Program-made: the position numbers and the translations under genes
Notes under the pieces: generated by a model
What the model saw: the letters and a program-made list of their open reading frames with translations, nothing else
Told to the model about the DNA's origin: nothing
Database searches by the model: none
In this document: piece after piece, positions 39,530-51,018 of the stretch
Position numbering within the stretch: position 1 is the stretch's first letter
How the letters are laid out: the number at the start of each line of letters is the position of its first letter
NCBI RefSeq assembly: GCF_902459765.1
Contig: NZ_CABPSP010000012.1
Coordinates: forward strand, 124,001 to 188,000
Length of the DNA: 64,000 nucleotides
Reading direction: 5' to 3'
DNA from: Pandoraea anapnoica
GTDB taxonomy: Bacteria; Pseudomonadota; Gammaproteobacteria; Burkholderiales; Burkholderiaceae

Positions 39530-39891
39530 TTGGATTCAAACAGACTCAGGGCTAGGGTTCGCAACGCCAGTCGAGGCGTTGTCGAGCGGATTCGGGCCAC
39601 CCGCGAACGCACAGGGCGGCTGGGCGAGATAGGAGACGCACCGGCGCGCTGTGCGACACCGTGCCTTTCCTGCCTCAGATTCGACGGATCGCAGGCCGGG
39701 CATAGGCTGGCGCTTATCCGCTTCATCACGCCAAGGGGTTCCCGGACGCGTTCAAGAATGGCAAGATCGGCAAAGCGAAAATTATACCGTTACGGCGCCC
39801 ACAAAGCGCGACCAGCGCGTAATTCAGCATATTCCGAGGCGCCAATGGGGCAAGTCTGCGGAGTATCTCAGGTTTTTCAGGAGTTAAGAGT
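39530..39891. other. Divergent intergenic region, dapC / EamA gene
   Basis: This 362-base gap holds a minus-strand TATAAT (39786-39781, extended as GGTATAAT) that may drive dapC with a leader of about 245 bases; its -35 is poor. The plus strand has AGGAG before the EamA ATG. I see no gene or strong repeat. Confidence 0.4.
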
Positions 39892-40887
39892 ATGACCGTA
39901 GCCGGCAACGGCGCGGGCGGCCCGGAATCCGCATCCGGCGCCTCCAGCACTTCCTTCGGCACCCGGGCAGCGCCCGCTCTGGCCATTCTTATCGGATCGT
40001 CCGTCTGGGGACTGGCCTGGTTCCCGTACCGCGTTCTGGCTCAGTGGGGCGTTGCAGCCGTGCCGGCCCAGATCTGCACGGCCACCGTGGCCATCCTGCT
40101 GCTCTCGCTCGTCTACCGACGCTCGCTCGGCACGCTGCGCTGGTCGTGGCTGCTTGTCGGCGTGGCGTTCGCCGGAGGCACGACCAACGTCGCCTTCGTA
40201 TGGGGCACCACGCACGGCCATGTCATGCGCGTGTTGCTGCTTTTTTATCTGACCCCGGTCTGGACGGCGTTGTTCGCCCACTGGCTGCTGGGCGAGCGGG
40301 TCGGCCTGCGCGGTGTGGGGCTGATTGCACTGGCGCTGGGCGGCGCGGGGCTGATGCTCTGGTCGCCTGAGCTGGGTTGGCCGGTGCCGAACAATCCGGG
40401 GGAATGGGCCGGTGCCATCGCCGGGGCGGCATTTGCGCTCAATAACGTGCTGTTGCGGCGTGTCAGCCAGGCGTTGCCCGACGTTCCTGCCGAAATGCGC
40501 AGTTGGACGCTCTATCTGGGCTGTGTCGTGGGCGGTTTGCTGGTCTTGCCGTTCGACGGCGGGGCACAGGCCGGGCAGGCGGCGGTCTCGGCGCTCACGT
40601 CCAGTGCGGCGACCGCTGCGGTCGCGCTGGCGCTGGGTTGCACCATCGCCGTGACCAACGTCATCGTGCAATTCGGTCTGGCGCGGGTGCCGGCCAATCA
40701 GGCGGCGCTCATCATGCTCTTCGAAATCGTGGTGGCGGCAATATCGTCCTGGTGGCTGGCCAGCGAAGGCCTGGGGGTGCGGGAAATTGCCGGTGGGCTG
40801 TGCATTGTGGCGGCGGGCGTGCTGTCCGGAATATTGCCCGATTCACGACGTTGTAAATCCGCGACGGCGGGGGATGCGATGGTATGA
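39892..40887 (+). CDS. EamA/DMT-superfamily transporter (second)
   Basis: The 331-residue protein has about ten membrane segments in two EamA repeats, opening ALAILIGSSVWGLAWFPYRV. VLLLFYLTPVWTALFAHWLL sits at the end of repeat one and QAALIMLFEIVVAAISSWWL at the end of repeat two. The first 30 residues are a soluble low-complexity lead. Substrate unknown. AGGAG precedes the ATG. It is divergent from dapC and upstream of smc on the same strand. Confidence 0.9.
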   Translation: MTVAGNGAGGPESASGASSTSFGTRAAPALAILIGSSVWGLAWFPYRVLAQWGVAAVPAQICTATVAILLLSLVYRRSLGTLRWSWLLVGVAFAGGTTNVAFVWGTTHGHVMRVLLLFYLTPVWTALFAHWLLGERVGLRGVGLIALALGGAGLMLWSPELGWPVPNNPGEWAGAIAGAAFALNNVLLRRVSQALPDVPAEMRSWTLYLGCVVGGLLVLPFDGGAQAGQAAVSALTSSAATAAVALALGCTIAVTNVIVQFGLARVPANQAALIMLFEIVVAAISSWWLASEGLGVREIAGGLCIVAAGVLSGILPDSRRCKSATAGDAMV

Positions 40888-41053
40888 TGCGTACCGTCGT
40901 TGTAACGTCGTAAGCACGCCTAAAGCGGCAAAAATGCGGCAAGACAGCAGCAAGAAAAGTGGCCCGTGCACGCCAGCGTGCGCAGGCCCGACAGGACCAG
41001 CTAGCGCGTCTGCGTCTTTCCTATCATTCAATGACCGATAAAGCGAACCTGCC

Positions 41054-44000
41054 GTGCGTCTGACTTCCATCAAACTCGCTGGCTTCAAATCTTTCGTCGA
41101 CCCGACGAACTTCGCGGTGCCCGGCCAGTTGGTCGGGATCGTCGGCCCGAACGGGTGCGGCAAATCCAACATCATCGATGCCGTGCGCTGGGTGCTCGGC
41201 GAGTCGCGCGCTTCCGAGCTGCGCGGCGAATCGATGCAGGACGTGATTTTCAACGGATCGACCGCCCGCAAGCAGGCGAGCCGCGCGAGCGTCGAACTGG
41301 TGTTCGACAACAGCGCCGGGCGCGCCGCCGGGCAGTGGAGCCAGTACGCCGAAATCGCCGTCAAGCGCGTGCTCACGCGCGACGGCACCTCCAGTTACTA
41401 CATCAACAACCTGCCGGCACGCCGCCGCGATATTCAGGACATTTTCCTCGGCACGGGCCTTGGGCCGCGCGCCTACGCCATCATCGGCCAGGGGATGATT
41501 TCGCGAATCATCGAGGCGAAGCCGGAAGAGCTGCGCGTGTTCCTCGAAGAAGCCGCGGGCGTCTCCAAGTACAAGGAGCGCCGTCGCGAGACCGAGAACC
41601 GTTTGCAGGACACGCGCGAAAACCTGACACGCGTGGAAGACATTCTTCGCGAACTGGGCACCAACCTCGAAAAGCTTGAATCGCAGGCGGTCGTCGCCAA
41701 TCGATTCAAGGACTTGCAACGCGACGGCGAAGAGAAGCAGCAGTTGCTCTGGCTGCTTCGCAAGAACGAAGCGCAGAACGAGCAGGAACGCCAGCAGCGC
41801 GCGATCGAGTCGGCGCAAGTCGATCTGGAAGCGCAGATGTCGCGTCTGCGCGGCTCCGAGTCCGATCTCGAAACGCTGCGCGCCGCGCACTACACGGCCA
41901 CCGACGCCGTACAGGCCGCGCAGAGCGCCATGTACGAAGCGAACTCGGAAGTCAGCCGTCTGGAAGCCGAAATTCGTTACGTGGTCGAGTCGCGCAATCG
42001 GGTGCAGGCCCAGTTGGCGGCGCTGACCTCGCAGCGCGAGCAGTGGCAGGCCCGTTCGGCGCAATCGGAAGAGGAACTCGCACTCGCCGAAGAAGAACTC
42101 ATCATCGCCGAGGAACGCGCGGCGACTGCGCAGGACCAGGCCGCCGATCAGAACGAGGCGCTGCCCGCGCTCGAATCCGGCTGGCGCGACGCGCAGAACC
42201 TGCTCAACGAGCAACGCAGCGAGATCGCGCAGGTCGAGCAGAATCTGAAACTTGAAGCCGCGCATCAGCGCAATGCCGATCAGGCGTTGCAGCAGTTGCA
42301 GCAGCGTCAGGAGCGTTTGCAGGGTGAAGCGCGCGGGCTCGACAAGCCCGACGAAGCCGAGCTTGAGATGCAGCGCGGCGACCTCGCCGAGCATCAGGCG
42401 ATGCTCGAAGACGCACAGGCGGAACTGGCCGATGCCGAAGAGCGTCTGCCTCGGCTCGAGGCCGAGCGTGCCGAAGCGCAGGCGCGCGTGCAGTCGGAAG
42501 CGGCGACGATCGCTCAGCTTGAGGCACGTCTGACGGCGCTCAAGCAACTCCAGGAAAGTGTCCAGACGGAAGGCAAGGTGCAGCCGTGGCTCGACAAGCA
42601 CGAGCTGGCGCAATTGCCGCGTCTTTGGAAGAAACTGCATATCGAGCCGGGCTGGGAGCCTGCACTCGAATCGGTGCTGCGCGAACGTCTCGCTGCGCTC
42701 GAAATCAGCAATCTCGATTGGGTGAAGGCCTTTGCGAGCGATGCGCCGCCGGCCAAGCTGGCGTTCTATTCGCCGCCGCCGGCCGCGCGTCCGATCGAAG
42801 CGCCGGCGTCGCTGCGCCCGCTGCTGTCGCTGTTGCGCATCGACGATCCGGGCCTGCGAGCCGTGCTGCAGGAATGGCTCGGTCACGTGTTCGTTGCCGA
42901 CGATCTCGCGCAGGCGATGGTTGCCCGCGCACAGTTGCCGGAAGGCGCATCGATTGTCGTCAAGGCAGGCCATCAGGTCACTCGTGTCGGCGTCCAGCTT
43001 TATGCGGCGGACTCCGAACAGGCTGGTTTGCTTGCCCGTCAGCAAGAAATCGAGAATCTGGGTAAGCAATTGCGTGCGCAAGCATTGCTGTCGGACGAAG
43101 CCAAGTCGGCCGCCGTGCGTGCCGAGGCGGCATACAGCCAGGCGGCGCAGTCGCTGAGCGAAGTGCGCGGACGCGCCGAGCGGGCAACGCAACGCGTGCA
43201 CGCCTTGCAGATGGATGTGCTCAAGCTCACGCAGGCGTACGAGCGCTACAACGCCCGCAGCACGCAGATCGACGAAGAACTGCGCGAAATCGCCGCGCAG
43301 ATCGAAGAGCAACTGGCGATGCGCGCCGAGTCGGAGGCGAACTTCGAGCAAAGCGACGCGCGTCTGGCCGAATTGCAAGCCACGTTCGAAGACGGTCAGC
43401 TCGAATTCGAATCGCTCGACAGTCAGTTGTCCGATGCCCGCAATCGCGCCCGTGAACTGGAACGTCTGGCGCAGGAAGCGTCGTACGGCCAGAAGGGCAT
43501 CGCCAGCAAGATCGACGAGCATCGCCGCAGCATTCAGACGGCGCTCGAACAGGCTGAGCGCCTTGTTGTCTCGATTGAGCAGGCGCAGGCGGAACTCGCG
43601 CTGATCACCGAGCAGACGGCCGAAAACGGTTTGCAGGACGCACTCGAACTGCGCGCCGAGAAGGAAGAAATTTTGGGTGCCGCCCGCATCGAACTCGACG
43701 CACTGACGCAAAAACTGCGTCAAAGCGACGAAGAGCGGCTGGCCGCAGAGCGTGGTTTGCAGCCCCTGCGCGATCGCATCACGGAATTGCAGTTGAAGGA
43801 GCAGGCGGCGCGCCTGAATCGCGAACAGTTCGTCGAGCAACTGACGACGGCCGAAGTGGACGAAGAGGCGCTCTCCGCGAAACTCACGGCGGATATGAAG
43901 CCGTCGTATCTGCAAGGTGAAGTCACGCGCATCAACAACGCGATCAACGCGCTCGGACCGGTCAACATGGCCGCGCTCGAAGAGTTGGAGACGGCGCGCG

Positions 44001-44569
44001 AGCGCAAGGTTTTCCTCGATGCGCAATCGGCCGACCTTAACGACGCCATCGAGACCCTCGAAGGCGCCATCCGCAAGATCGACGAAGAGACGCGTGTGCT
44101 GCTGCAAGGCACGTTCGACGAAGTGAACAAGCATTTCGGCGAACTGTTCCCGATGCTATTCGGCGGCGGCCAGGCGAAACTCATCATGACCGGCGACGAA
44201 ATTCTCGACGCCGGTGTGCAGGTCATGGCGCAACCGCCGGGCAAGAAGAACTCCACGATCCATCTGCTGTCAGGGGGAGAGAAGGCGCTCACGGCCATTG
44301 CGCTGGTGTTCGGCATGTTCCAGCTCAATCCTGCGCCATTCTGTTTGCTTGACGAGGTGGACGCGCCGCTCGACGACGCCAACACCGAGCGCTACGCCAA
44401 GATGGTGGCGCGCATGTCGGACCGTACCCAATTCGTATTTATTTCGCATAACAAAATCGCGATGGAAATGGCCAATCAGCTCATCGGCGTCACCATGCAG
44501 GAACAAGGGGTGTCGCGGATCGTTGCGGTGGACATGGAGTCTGCGATCAATCTGGCCGAGATCGCCTGA
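41054..44569 (+). CDS. smc: Chromosome segregation protein SMC
   Basis: The 1171-residue condensin ATPase compacts and segregates the chromosome. Walker A is GPNGCGKS (31-38) followed by VRWVLGESRASELRGESMQD. Long coiled coils (about 165-500 and 670-1000) flank a hinge at about 510-660. The C-terminal head carries LLSGGEKALTAIALVFGMFQ and the Walker B region FCLLDEVDAPLDDANTERYA. A GTG start is used, matching the conserved MRLTSIKLAGFKSFVDP opening. The order smc-zipA-ligA is conserved in many beta- and gammaproteobacteria. Confidence 0.97.
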   Translation: MRLTSIKLAGFKSFVDPTNFAVPGQLVGIVGPNGCGKSNIIDAVRWVLGESRASELRGESMQDVIFNGSTARKQASRASVELVFDNSAGRAAGQWSQYAEIAVKRVLTRDGTSSYYINNLPARRRDIQDIFLGTGLGPRAYAIIGQGMISRIIEAKPEELRVFLEEAAGVSKYKERRRETENRLQDTRENLTRVEDILRELGTNLEKLESQAVVANRFKDLQRDGEEKQQLLWLLRKNEAQNEQERQQRAIESAQVDLEAQMSRLRGSESDLETLRAAHYTATDAVQAAQSAMYEANSEVSRLEAEIRYVVESRNRVQAQLAALTSQREQWQARSAQSEEELALAEEELIIAEERAATAQDQAADQNEALPALESGWRDAQNLLNEQRSEIAQVEQNLKLEAAHQRNADQALQQLQQRQERLQGEARGLDKPDEAELEMQRGDLAEHQAMLEDAQAELADAEERLPRLEAERAEAQARVQSEAATIAQLEARLTALKQLQESVQTEGKVQPWLDKHELAQLPRLWKKLHIEPGWEPALESVLRERLAALEISNLDWVKAFASDAPPAKLAFYSPPPAARPIEAPASLRPLLSLLRIDDPGLRAVLQEWLGHVFVADDLAQAMVARAQLPEGASIVVKAGHQVTRVGVQLYAADSEQAGLLARQQEIENLGKQLRAQALLSDEAKSAAVRAEAAYSQAAQSLSEVRGRAERATQRVHALQMDVLKLTQAYERYNARSTQIDEELREIAAQIEEQLAMRAESEANFEQSDARLAELQATFEDGQLEFESLDSQLSDARNRARELERLAQEASYGQKGIASKIDEHRRSIQTALEQAERLVVSIEQAQAELALITEQTAENGLQDALELRAEKEEILGAARIELDALTQKLRQSDEERLAAERGLQPLRDRITELQLKEQAARLNREQFVEQLTTAEVDEEALSAKLTADMKPSYLQGEVTRINNAINALGPVNMAALEELETARERKVFLDAQSADLNDAIETLEGAIRKIDEETRVLLQGTFDEVNKHFGELFPMLFGGGQAKLIMTGDEILDAGVQVMAQPPGKKNSTIHLLSGGEKALTAIALVFGMFQLNPAPFCLLDEVDAPLDDANTERYAKMVARMSDRTQFVFISHNKIAMEMANQLIGVTMQEQGVSRIVAVDMESAINLAEIA

Positions 44570-44608
44570 CCCCGCGCCTACGATGGAGAAGAGAGAGGAA
44601 CGCCGCGC

Positions 44609-46105
44609 ATGAATGAACTGCAGCTGAGCTTGATTGCCGCAGGGGTAGTGGTACTGCTTGGAGTGGTGGCCTATAACGCCTGGCAAGGCAGCAAGGCACG
44701 CGCGCGCATACCGCGTCGCATGCCGGTCGACGGCGCGGGTATCGACGCGACCGCCGGCACGCCCGACGCCGACGACGACCGCCCGTTCATCGAACCGACG
44801 CTGTCGCCGCCGCGCGTGCCCGCACAGTCGGGCGAGCGTCGCGAGCCGACGCTTGGACCGGCCGCCGCTGGCACGTCGGTGCAAGATGCTTTTGCTATCA
44901 ACGAAGATGCCTGGGACGCCCCGCCGGCAGCGCGTAAGCGTGCCGCGCAGGAAGCGGCGGCGCGGGCTGCGGAAGGCGGCGAGTCGGACATGGTTGCCGA
45001 CACAGTGCCCGTCGGGCCGCATGACGCCGATGAAGCACAACGCCGCGATGCGCAGGACGCGGCGGCTGCCAGCGCAGTCGCCCGCGTCGACGCCGAACTG
45101 GCCGCCGACGACACGGTAGACGCTGCCACGGCAGGTGCTGCCGCTAATGCCGCAGCGGCACCCGATGCCGAAGCGGTTGCGCTGCAAGCCGATGCTGTCT
45201 CGACATCCGCCGATGTGGTGGTGCCCGCTGCGGCAGCACCCGCAGCGCCGGTTGCAGACGCGCGTCCGGCGGTGCCGAGCGGTCCGCCGCCGATCATAGA
45301 CGAACGCATCGACTGCGTCGTCGAGTTGCCGCTGGCGAACATGGTGGCGGCTGAACGACTGATGCCGCTGACGGTGCGCATGCGTCGCGCGGGCAGCAAG
45401 CCTGTGAACGTGGAGGGCCGCGTCGACGAAGCGTCCGCATGGGAGCCGATTCGCACGGGCGGCCGATATCACCAGCTGCGCATGGCCGTGCAACTGGCCA
45501 ATCGCGCGGGCGCCCTCAACGAAGTCGAGTTCTCCGAGTTCTCGAATCTCGTGCAGACGCTGGCGGATGCCGTCGATGCCTTGCCTGAATTGCCCGACAT
45601 GATGGAAACGGTCGCTCGCGCCCGTGAACTCGACAGCTTTGCCGCACAATGCGACGCCCAACTGTCGGTCAACGTACTGTCGGACGGCGCACCGTGGTCG
45701 GCCAATTACGTGCAGGCCGTAGCCACTCAGGACGGTTTGCTGCTCTCGCGCGACGGTATGCGTTTCGTCAAACTCGATTCGCGTCAGAATCCGGTGTTCA
45801 TGCTGCAATTCGGCGACACCAACTTCCTGCGCGACGACCTGACTTACAAGGGCGGCGACCTGATCACCATGCTGCTCGACGTGCCGGTGGCCGACGAAGA
45901 CCTCCTGCCGTTCCGTCTGATGTGCGATTACGCTCGTTCGATCGGACAACGTATCGGTGGCCGCGTGGTGGATGATCAACGCCGTCCGCTCTCGGATGCT
46001 GCGCTGCAAAACGTCGACAAACAGTTGCTCAAGCTGTACGAACGCCTCGAAGCGCGTGGTCTGCCAGCGGGTTCGCCCGTCACGCGCCGTCTGTTCAGTC
46101 AGTAA
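44609..46105 (+). CDS. zipA: Cell division protein ZipA (FtsZ-binding)
   Basis: The 498-residue protein tethers FtsZ to the inner membrane during septation. A single N-terminal membrane helix (LSLIAAGVVVLLGVVAYNAW, about 5-24) is followed by a basic stretch and a long Ala/Pro/Asp-rich disordered linker (about 35-230). The C-terminal FtsZ-binding domain (about 300-485) contains GGRYHQLRMAVQLANRAG, FSEFSNLVQTLADAVDAL and GDLITMLLDVPVADEDLLPF. The linker is longer than in E. coli ZipA (328 residues total). It lies 40 bases after smc. Confidence 0.92.
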   Translation: MNELQLSLIAAGVVVLLGVVAYNAWQGSKARARIPRRMPVDGAGIDATAGTPDADDDRPFIEPTLSPPRVPAQSGERREPTLGPAAAGTSVQDAFAINEDAWDAPPAARKRAAQEAAARAAEGGESDMVADTVPVGPHDADEAQRRDAQDAAAASAVARVDAELAADDTVDAATAGAAANAAAAPDAEAVALQADAVSTSADVVVPAAAAPAAPVADARPAVPSGPPPIIDERIDCVVELPLANMVAAERLMPLTVRMRRAGSKPVNVEGRVDEASAWEPIRTGGRYHQLRMAVQLANRAGALNEVEFSEFSNLVQTLADAVDALPELPDMMETVARARELDSFAAQCDAQLSVNVLSDGAPWSANYVQAVATQDGLLLSRDGMRFVKLDSRQNPVFMLQFGDTNFLRDDLTYKGGDLITMLLDVPVADEDLLPFRLMCDYARSIGQRIGGRVVDDQRRPLSDAALQNVDKQLLKLYERLEARGLPAGSPVTRRLFSQ

Positions 46106-48424
<2,319 letters not shown>

Positions 48425-48440
48425 TGTGAGGACCGAACCG

Positions 48441-48974
48441 ATGATTCGCGACATTCTGAAGATGGGCGATCCGCGCTTGCTGCGTATCGCCAAACCTGTC
48501 GAACAGTTCGGCACGCCCGAGTTGGACGAGCTTATTGCCGACATGTTCGAGACCATGAAGCATGCGAACGGCGCTGGGCTTGCCGCACCCCAGATCGGCG
48601 TCGATCTGCAAGTGGTGATCTTCGGCTTCGAGCACAACGAGCGCTATCCGGACGCCCCGGAAGTGCCTGAAACCGTGCTGATCAACCCGGTCATTACGCC
48701 GTTGACTCAGGACATGGAAGAGGGCTGGGAAGGCTGCCTGTCGGTGCCAGGGCTGCGCGGTATGGTCAACCGCTATTCGATGCTGCGCTACGAAGGATTC
48801 GATCAGCACGGTCACGCCATTGACCGCGTGGCAGAGGGCTTTCATGCACGTGTCGTGCAGCACGAGTGCGACCATCTGATCGGCAAGCTCTATCCAATGC
48901 GGATTACGGACTTCAGCAAGTTCGGTTTTACCGAAATCCTCTTCCCGGGGCTCGATCCGAATAGTGATGATTGA
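48441..48974 (+). CDS. def: Peptide deformylase
   Basis: The 177-residue metalloenzyme removes the formyl group from nascent N-terminal Met. All three motifs are intact: [16 protein letters not shown] (metal Cys) and QHECDHLIG (metal His residues and catalytic Glu). The ATG follows GAGG and lies 17 bases after ligA, so the two may be co-transcribed. The usual fmt partner is not nearby. A terminator follows. Confidence 0.97.
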   Translation: MIRDILKMGDPRLLRIAKPVEQFGTPELDELIADMFETMKHANGAGLAAPQIGVDLQVVIFGFEHNERYPDAPEVPETVLINPVITPLTQDMEEGWEGCLSVPGLRGMVNRYSMLRYEGFDQHGHAIDRVAEGFHARVVQHECDHLIGKLYPMRITDFSKFGFTEILFPGLDPNSDD

Positions 48975-49052
48975 GTGCGATGCCGGGGTAGAGGTGTCGT
49001 TGATCTACGATTGAAGTTTCACCCCGGCGCTTGCCGGTGATGACACAAAAAA

Positions 49053-49077
49053 AGCCCGCCGAGATGGCGGGCTTTTT
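49053..49077. terminator. Bidirectional terminator between def and the pseudouridine synthase gene
   Basis: AGCCCGCC (49053-49060) and GGCGGGCT (49066-49073) form a perfect eight-base stem with a five-base loop. Runs of A before and T after suit both convergent genes. Confidence 0.9.
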
Positions 49078-49107
49078 CATGGCCGCGATGGGTGAGTCGT
49101 CGCCGAA

Positions 49108-51018
49108 TCAGAACCCTTCGCCAGCGCGCAGGTAACGCCACTCACCCACAGGCAGGTTGCCCAGGGTGATTTGTCCCATGCGCACTCGCTTGAGGCCCGT
49201 CACGTGCAAACCGACCAGTTCGCACATGCGGCGAATCTGACGCTTCTTGCCTTCCTTGAGCACGAAGCGAAGTTGCTCCGGGTTCTGCCATTCGACCTGT
49301 GCGGGCTTGAGCGGTTGGTCGTCAAGCTCAAGCCCATGACGCAGCAGCGCCAGGCGATCGGCCGGGAAGTGCGCCTGCACGTTCTGCGAGTGCTCGTTGT
49401 ACGACACGCGTACGAGATACTCCTTCTCGATGTCCGAATCCTCGCCGATCAACTGCTTGGCAATGCGGCCGTCCTGTGTGAGGACGAGCAGACCCGTGGA
49501 GTCGATGTCGAGGCGTCCGGCAGGTGCCAGGCTGCGCAAATGCGACGGCGAGAAGCGCACGCCGGCGTCGTCTTCGGCCCAGTGATGCTCGCTGGTCACC
49601 AACACGACAGCGGGATCGTAGCCGTCTTCTGCCTGACCCGAGACGTAACCCACCGGCTTGTGCAGCAGGATCGTGACACGATTGGCCTGTTCCTTCTGCG
49701 CGGCCTGCACGACGGTGATTTCCTGTGTGGGCAGAATCTTCGTGCCCAGTTCCTTCACCACCTTACCGTCGACACGGACCCAGCCCTTGGCGATCCACTC
49801 GTCCGCTTCGCGGCGCGAGCACAATCCGAGCTCGGACATCCGCTTGGACAAACGCAGCGAGCCCACGGCGTCGTGGTGGATCTTGATATCGTCGTCATCG
49901 TTGTCACGCTCAACTCGCGGCGCACGCGAGGGACGCGCGGCGCGGTTCGCCTGATTGTCACGGTCATCACGCGCGAAGCGGCCACGCGCAGCCCCTTTGT
50001 TAGTGCGGTGCGGACGATCGTCTTCGAAGCGACGCGGTGCGCGATCATCGAAGTCTCGCTTGGCAGGACGGGCAGAGTCGCCGCGTGCGCCACCTTCGGT
50101 ATTGCGACGCGGACGGTCTTCGTCAAAGCGACGCGGCGCGCGGTTATCGAAGTCACGCTTCACCGGACGTGCGAAGTCGCCACGTGCGTCACCTTCGGTA
50201 TTGCGACGCGGACGGTCTTCATCGAAGCGACGCGGTGCACGATCATCGAAGTCTCGCTTGGCAGGACGTGCGAAGTCGCCACGTGCGCCACCTTCGGTAT
50301 TGCGGCGCGGACGGTCTTCATCGAAGCGACGCGGCGCGCGATCATCGAAGTCTCGCTTGGCAGGACGTGCGAAGTCGCTGCGTGCACCACCTTCGGTGCT
50401 GCGGCGCGGACGGTCTTCATCGAAGCGACGCGGCGCGCGATCATCGAAGTCTCGCTTGGCAGGACGTGCGAAGTCGCCGCGTGCACCACCCTCGGTATTG
50501 CGACGCGGACGGTCTTCGTCAAAGCGGCGCGGCGCGCGGTTATCGAAGTCACGCTTCACCGGACGAGCGAAGTCGCCACGTGCGCCACCTTCGGTATTGC
50601 GACGCGGACGGTCTTCATCGAAGCGACGCGGTGCAGGATTATCGAAGTCACGACGTGCGCGGGACTCATCGTCGAAGCGGGCGGGGCGTGCACCGGCGAC
50701 GCGCTCGCGTTGACCGCGTGCCGGCGGACGTTCACCCGTCGGGCGCTTTTCGTATGGCGCGCCGCCACCTGCGGGCTTGCGCGGTGCCGTGCCGCTACCG
50801 GCCGGGCGACGAGCGCCTCCGGGTGTCGCGTTATCGTCCACCGGACGCGGACGAGCCGGCTTCCCAGCAGGCTTCTTTGCGCCACTGGCGTCGAGCATCG
50901 ACGCGGGCACTGATTTGGTCGGACGACGCAATGCGCCAGCCGAGCGCACAGGGGAGCGCGTCTTGTCGAGGGTGCGGGGGTGTTTGGCGCTCAGTTTGGC
51001 GCGCGGGGTATCGCTCAT
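49108..51018 (-). CDS. RsuA/RluB/E/F-family 23S rRNA pseudouridine synthase with repeat-rich N-terminus
   Basis: The catalytic part (about residues 385-636) has an S4-like RNA-binding start ([20 protein letters not shown]) and the catalytic Asp motif in [40 protein letters not shown] follows near the C-terminus. This family isomerises one uridine in large-subunit rRNA; the KPVGYVSGQ segment resembles the RluF side, but the exact target cannot be fixed. The first 380 residues are basic and disordered and include about seven 33-residue repeats. The ATG overlaps the glnD stop as ATGA, so it is translationally coupled to glnD. Confidence 0.93.
   Translation of the reverse strand: MSDTPRAKLSAKHPRTLDKTRSPVRSAGALRRPTKSVPASMLDASGAKKPAGKPARPRPVDDNATPGGARRPAGSGTAPRKPAGGGAPYEKRPTGERPPARGQRERVAGARPARFDDESRARRDFDNPAPRRFDEDRPRRNTEGGARGDFARPVKRDFDNRAPRRFDEDRPRRNTEGGARGDFARPAKRDFDDRAPRRFDEDRPRRSTEGGARSDFARPAKRDFDDRAPRRFDEDRPRRNTEGGARGDFARPAKRDFDDRAPRRFDEDRPRRNTEGDARGDFARPVKRDFDNRAPRRFDEDRPRRNTEGGARGDSARPAKRDFDDRAPRRFEDDRPHRTNKGAARGRFARDDRDNQANRAARPSRAPRVERDNDDDDIKIHHDAVGSLRLSKRMSELGLCSRREADEWIAKGWVRVDGKVVKELGTKILPTQEITVVQAAQKEQANRVTILLHKPVGYVSGQAEDGYDPAVVLVTSEHHWAEDDAGVRFSPSHLRSLAPAGRLDIDSTGLLVLTQDGRIAKQLIGEDSDIEKEYLVRVSYNEHSQNVQAHFPADRLALLRHGLELDDQPLKPAQVEWQNPEQLRFVLKEGKKRQIRRMCELVGLHVTGLKRVRMGQITLGNLPVGEWRYLRAGEGF
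49957..50649 (-). repeat. Tandem 99-bp coding repeat in the pseudouridine synthase gene
   Basis: About seven direct repeats of 99 bp encode units such as [20 protein letters not shown] followed by [13 protein letters not shown] (protein residues about 124-354). The inner units are nearly identical at the DNA level and the last one is diverged. The unit length keeps the frame, so copy number could change without breaking the gene. Confidence 0.9.

Noticed and set aside
41024-44134. 1036-codon open frame on the - strand opposite smc
   Set aside because: Antisense shadow of a GC-rich coiled-coil gene. Smc has intact ATPase motifs on the + strand.
44270-46009. 579-codon open frame opposite zipA
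   Set aside because: It crosses the smc/zipA boundary and has no recognisable domain. It is the complement of the Ala-rich ZipA linker.
49171-50913. 580-codon open frame on the + strand opposite the pseudouridine synthase gene
   Set aside because: It is a repetitive shadow caused by the GC-biased 99-bp repeats of the real gene, which has family motifs. It has no domain signature or ribosome binding site.
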